From: Gymnodinialimonas sp. 57CJ19
Lineage (GTDB): Bacteria; Pseudomonadota; Alphaproteobacteria; Rhodobacterales; Rhodobacteraceae
DNA length: 64,000 nucleotides
Direction: 5' to 3'
NCBI RefSeq assembly: GCF_038396845.1
Contig: NZ_CP151587.1
Location: 186,001-250,000, forward strand
A program made the position numbers and the translations under genes. Every line of letters starts with the position of its first letter. Within the stretch, counting starts at the first letter, position 1. Below are positions 62,049 to 64,000 of the stretch, piece by piece. The notes beneath the pieces were generated by a model. That model saw only the letters and a program-made list of their open reading frames with translations. It did no database searches and was not told the origin of the DNA.

Positions 62049-62930
62049 TTAGCCAATCGCCTGCAACACAGCCTCACCCAGGGTGGCGGGGCTGTCTGCC
62101 ACGATGATGCCCGCAGACTTCATCGCTTCGATCTTGTCCTCGGCACCGCCTTTGCCGCCGGCAACAATCGCGCCTGCGTGGCCCATGCGGCGACCGGGAG
62201 GGGCCGTGCGACCGGCAATGAAGCCCGCAGTAGGCTTCCAACGGCCTTTCTTCTTTTCGTCAGCCAGGAATTGTGCGGCTTCTTCCTCGGCGGAACCGCC
62301 GATTTCACCGATCATGATGATGCTCTCGGTCTCGTCATCAGCCAGGAACCACTCCAGCACGTCGATATGCTCGGTTCCCTTGATCGGGTCGCCGCCGATG
62401 CCGACGCAGGTGGATTGGCCAAGGCCCACATCCGTTGTCTGCTTCACCGCCTCATAGGTCAGCGTGCCGGAGCGCGAGACCACGCCGCAGGAACCGCGCT
62501 TGTGGATGTGGCCGGGCATGATACCGATCTTGCAGGCGTCAGGGGTGATCACACCGGGGCAGTTGGGCCCGATCAGCTTGGAAGAAGAGCCTTCCAGCGC
62601 CCGCTTCACGCGCATCATATCGAGCACCGGGATGCCTTCGGTGATGCAGATGATCAGCTCCATCTCGGCGTCGATCGCCTCGAGGATGGAATCTGCCGCG
62701 AAGGGGGGCGGCACGTAGATCACCGACGCATTGGCCTCGGTCACGTGCTTGGCCTCATGGACCGAGTTGAACACGGGCAGATCAAGGTGCGTCATGCCAC
62801 CTTTGCCGGGTGTCACGCCGCCGACCATCTTGGTGCCGTAGGCGATGGCTTGCTCCGAGTGGAACGTGCCTTGGGAACCGGTAAAACCTTGGCAGATTAC
62901 CTTGGTGTTTTCATCAACGAGTACGGCCAT
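62049..62930 (-). CDS. sucD: Succinyl-CoA synthetase alpha subunit
   Basis: A 293-residue alpha subunit that carries the phosphohistidine of succinyl-CoA synthetase. Motifs: CoA-binding [43 protein letters not shown], and the phosphorylated His in [14 protein letters not shown] strong AGGAGG Shine-Dalgarno precedes the ATG. sucC is not adjacent here. sucD heads a TCA block through lpdA. Confidence 0.97.
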   Translation of the reverse strand: MAVLVDENTKVICQGFTGSQGTFHSEQAIAYGTKMVGGVTPGKGGMTHLDLPVFNSVHEAKHVTEANASVIYVPPPFAADSILEAIDAEMELIICITEGIPVLDMMRVKRALEGSSSKLIGPNCPGVITPDACKIGIMPGHIHKRGSCGVVSRSGTLTYEAVKQTTDVGLGQSTCVGIGGDPIKGTEHIDVLEWFLADDETESIIMIGEIGGSAEEEAAQFLADEKKKGRWKPTAGFIAGRTAPPGRRMGHAGAIVAGGKGGAEDKIEAMKSAGIIVADSPATLGEAVLQAIG

Positions 62931-62967
62931 CGGGGCCTCCTGTGGTCGTTTGAGTATAGGAATTAGT

Positions 62968-62999
62968 CATGGCGCGGCCTGCAAAGCGGGGCCGCCATG
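62968..62999 (-). terminator. Hairpin upstream of sucD
   Basis: CATGGCGCGGCC and GGCCGCCATG form an imperfect stem (two-base bulge) around TGCAAAGCGG. It lies downstream of the secreted-protein gene at 63054 and may end its transcript before sucD. Confidence 0.4.
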
Positions 63000-63053
63000 G
63001 GTGATTGGATAGTTGTGGATCATGTCCGTGCGCGGAATTCGTCATTGTCCCGG

Positions 63054-63578
63054 TCATTGAGAGCTCGCCTCCGGCGTCAACCGCTCTACTAGCATGAAGG
63101 TCTCGAGTCCGTTGGGGCCGGGCCGTGTGCCCACGTGAACCACGGCCACGCGGCTTGGGTTCAACTGACGGGCCGCCAGGAGCGCGGTGCCTTCGGTCGG
63201 AGTGTAGTTTTCGGGCACGGGGGCCTCGGTCGTGATCCCCTCCATGTCCAGTCCGGTCGTGGCCGCACTGGTGGCAAGGGGCGCGTAGTCGCCATCAAAG
63301 GCCACTTCACAGCGGCGGTCCGTGCCCGGCGTCGCAGGACGCCCGACCACCGGAGAGGTCGGCCCGTTGGACAGAGGGTCCAGATCATAGAAATCCACCC
63401 TGGCCCCGGTCGAGGCCAACACCTCCTCGGCGCGGGCAGCGGTCATGAAGGGGCTAAAGCAATTACGTGCAAAAGCCATGCTTGCCATGGCCGCAACGCC
63501 ATCGTCTTGGGCCTGTGCCGGCGGAACAGCCAAGAGCACTATGGTCACGGCCAAGGTGACATGACGCCGCCAACTCAT
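63054..63578 (-). CDS. Secreted hypothetical protein
   Basis: A 174-residue exported protein with a signal peptide (MSWRRHVTLAVTIVLLAVPPAQAQ) cleaved after AQA at about residue 23. The mature part has two Cys (ARNCFSPF and DRRCEVAF), probably a disulfide, and no recognised family; the pattern suggests a small periplasmic protein common in Rhodobacterales. Its start overlaps the stop of the methyltransferase gene (ATGA). Confidence 0.68.
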   Translation of the reverse strand: MSWRRHVTLAVTIVLLAVPPAQAQDDGVAAMASMAFARNCFSPFMTAARAEEVLASTGARVDFYDLDPLSNGPTSPVVGRPATPGTDRRCEVAFDGDYAPLATSAATTGLDMEGITTEAPVPENYTPTEGTALLAARQLNPSRVAVVHVGTRPGPNGLETFMLVERLTPEASSQ

Positions 63579-64000
63579 GCCTCTGCCCTTTCGAACAAGA
63601 CGTTTATGTTGTCGTCCAACGGCAGCCGAACTGGGTTCAACAAGCGCATCGAAAAACCCGTGCGTTCGGCCAGCGCGCGCAGTGTCGCCACGGTGTAATA
63701 CTGAACGTGATCTGGGTAGCGCAGGCCGACCCAGTTCCGACCGAAAAGCCGCTTTCCGAGACTGCCGAAGTTTGGCACCCGCACATAGGCGCGCCCACCG
63801 GGCTTCAAAATTCGGGCCACATGCTCCAGCACCGGGCGCGGGTGTTCCTCGTGCTCAAGATAAGAGCGTAGGATAACGCCTTCAAACATCCCATCCGGAA
63901 ACTCTCGGATCGCCAGAGCGCCAGGCCCATGGATGCAGTACCCCCCATGAGGGGTAAGGTTTTCGTTGGCCTGCCCTGCCAATTCGGCCGAAATCTCGAT
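63575..64000 (-). CDS. Class I SAM-dependent methyltransferase (partial, N-terminus beyond the window)
   Basis: The 3' part (141 codons) of a class I SAM-dependent methyltransferase, running off the right edge without a start in view. Motifs: GVILRSYLEHEEHPRPVLEHVARILKPGGRAYVRVPNFGSL, the post-motif-I strand typical of methyltransferase type 11/12 domains. FGRNWVGLRYPDHVQYYTVATL is typical of sugar or lipid-associated members. Substrate and full length are unknown. Confidence 0.8.
   Translation of the reverse strand: MEISAELAGQANENLTPHGGYCIHGPGALAIREFPDGMFEGVILRSYLEHEEHPRPVLEHVARILKPGGRAYVRVPNFGSLGKRLFGRNWVGLRYPDHVQYYTVATLRALAERTGFSMRLLNPVRLPLDDNINVLFERAEA

Overview
The window looks like a chromosomal segment of a marine Rhodobacterales bacterium (Roseobacter-like Alphaproteobacteria). 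The evidence is GC-rich coding, an RpoH-II type heat-shock sigma factor with an ECF-type promoter, ectoine-degradation genes doeA/doeB, Hint-domain and Flp-pilin-like proteins, a 2-oxoglutarate dehydrogenase locus with a two-lipoyl E2, and CtrA-type TTAA-N7-TTAAC motifs. There is one tRNA gene, tRNA-Ala(GGC), and no rRNA gene. I see no CRISPR array, complete insertion sequence or prophage. Most of the window is ordinary housekeeping DNA.

Left part (1-22.5 kb): a 2-hydroxyacid dehydrogenase, an SH3-like secreted protein, an M3 oligopeptidase downstream of an amino-acid ABC binding protein and permease (no ATPase here), then a minus-strand run moeB-like/dut/coaBC/rpoHII. Divergent to this are cobU, a histidine phosphatase and a GST, followed by comM. 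Next come gshB, yraN and rsmI on the minus strand, divergent from an LpoA-like lipoprotein that overlaps glnD and murJ. A secreted protein and a rhomboid-like protein lacking the catalytic residues close this part.

Middle (22.5-33.4 kb): trpS, a VOC protein, a 66-codon ORF behind a consensus CtrA box, a branched-chain aminotransferase whose ribosome-binding site sits in a hairpin, a universal stress protein, a NifU-type Fe-S scaffold, and tsaB/rimI. A BMP-family ABC importer follows (binding protein, fused ATPase, two permeases, with a LysE-family exporter gene inserted). Its 5' leader can be drawn as a three-way junction that would cover the ribosome-binding site.

33.4-45.3 kb: an operon of two DUF4178 zinc-ribbon proteins, a 59-residue membrane peptide, DUF350 and a membrane-anchored aminopropyltransferase, which is the best candidate for a little-described system. 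It is followed by a class III aminotransferase, a pilin-like protein, the ectoine hydrolase/deacetylase pair, a RecD-like helicase and an SDR.

45.3-64 kb: a TIGR02186/TauE pair; an ECF sigma factor overlapping a transmembrane von Willebrand A protein; the tRNA-Ala with a duplicated 3' half; TIGR02300, a SprT-like protease, a GntR regulator and a Hint protein; then a long minus-strand TCA-cycle block reading sucD - two small membrane proteins - sucA - sucB - secreted protein - MAPEG - lpdA. A secreted protein and a truncated methyltransferase end the window. Intergenic spaces carry short GC-rich hairpin repeats and a 19-bp family ending AAGATGAAG between convergent genes.
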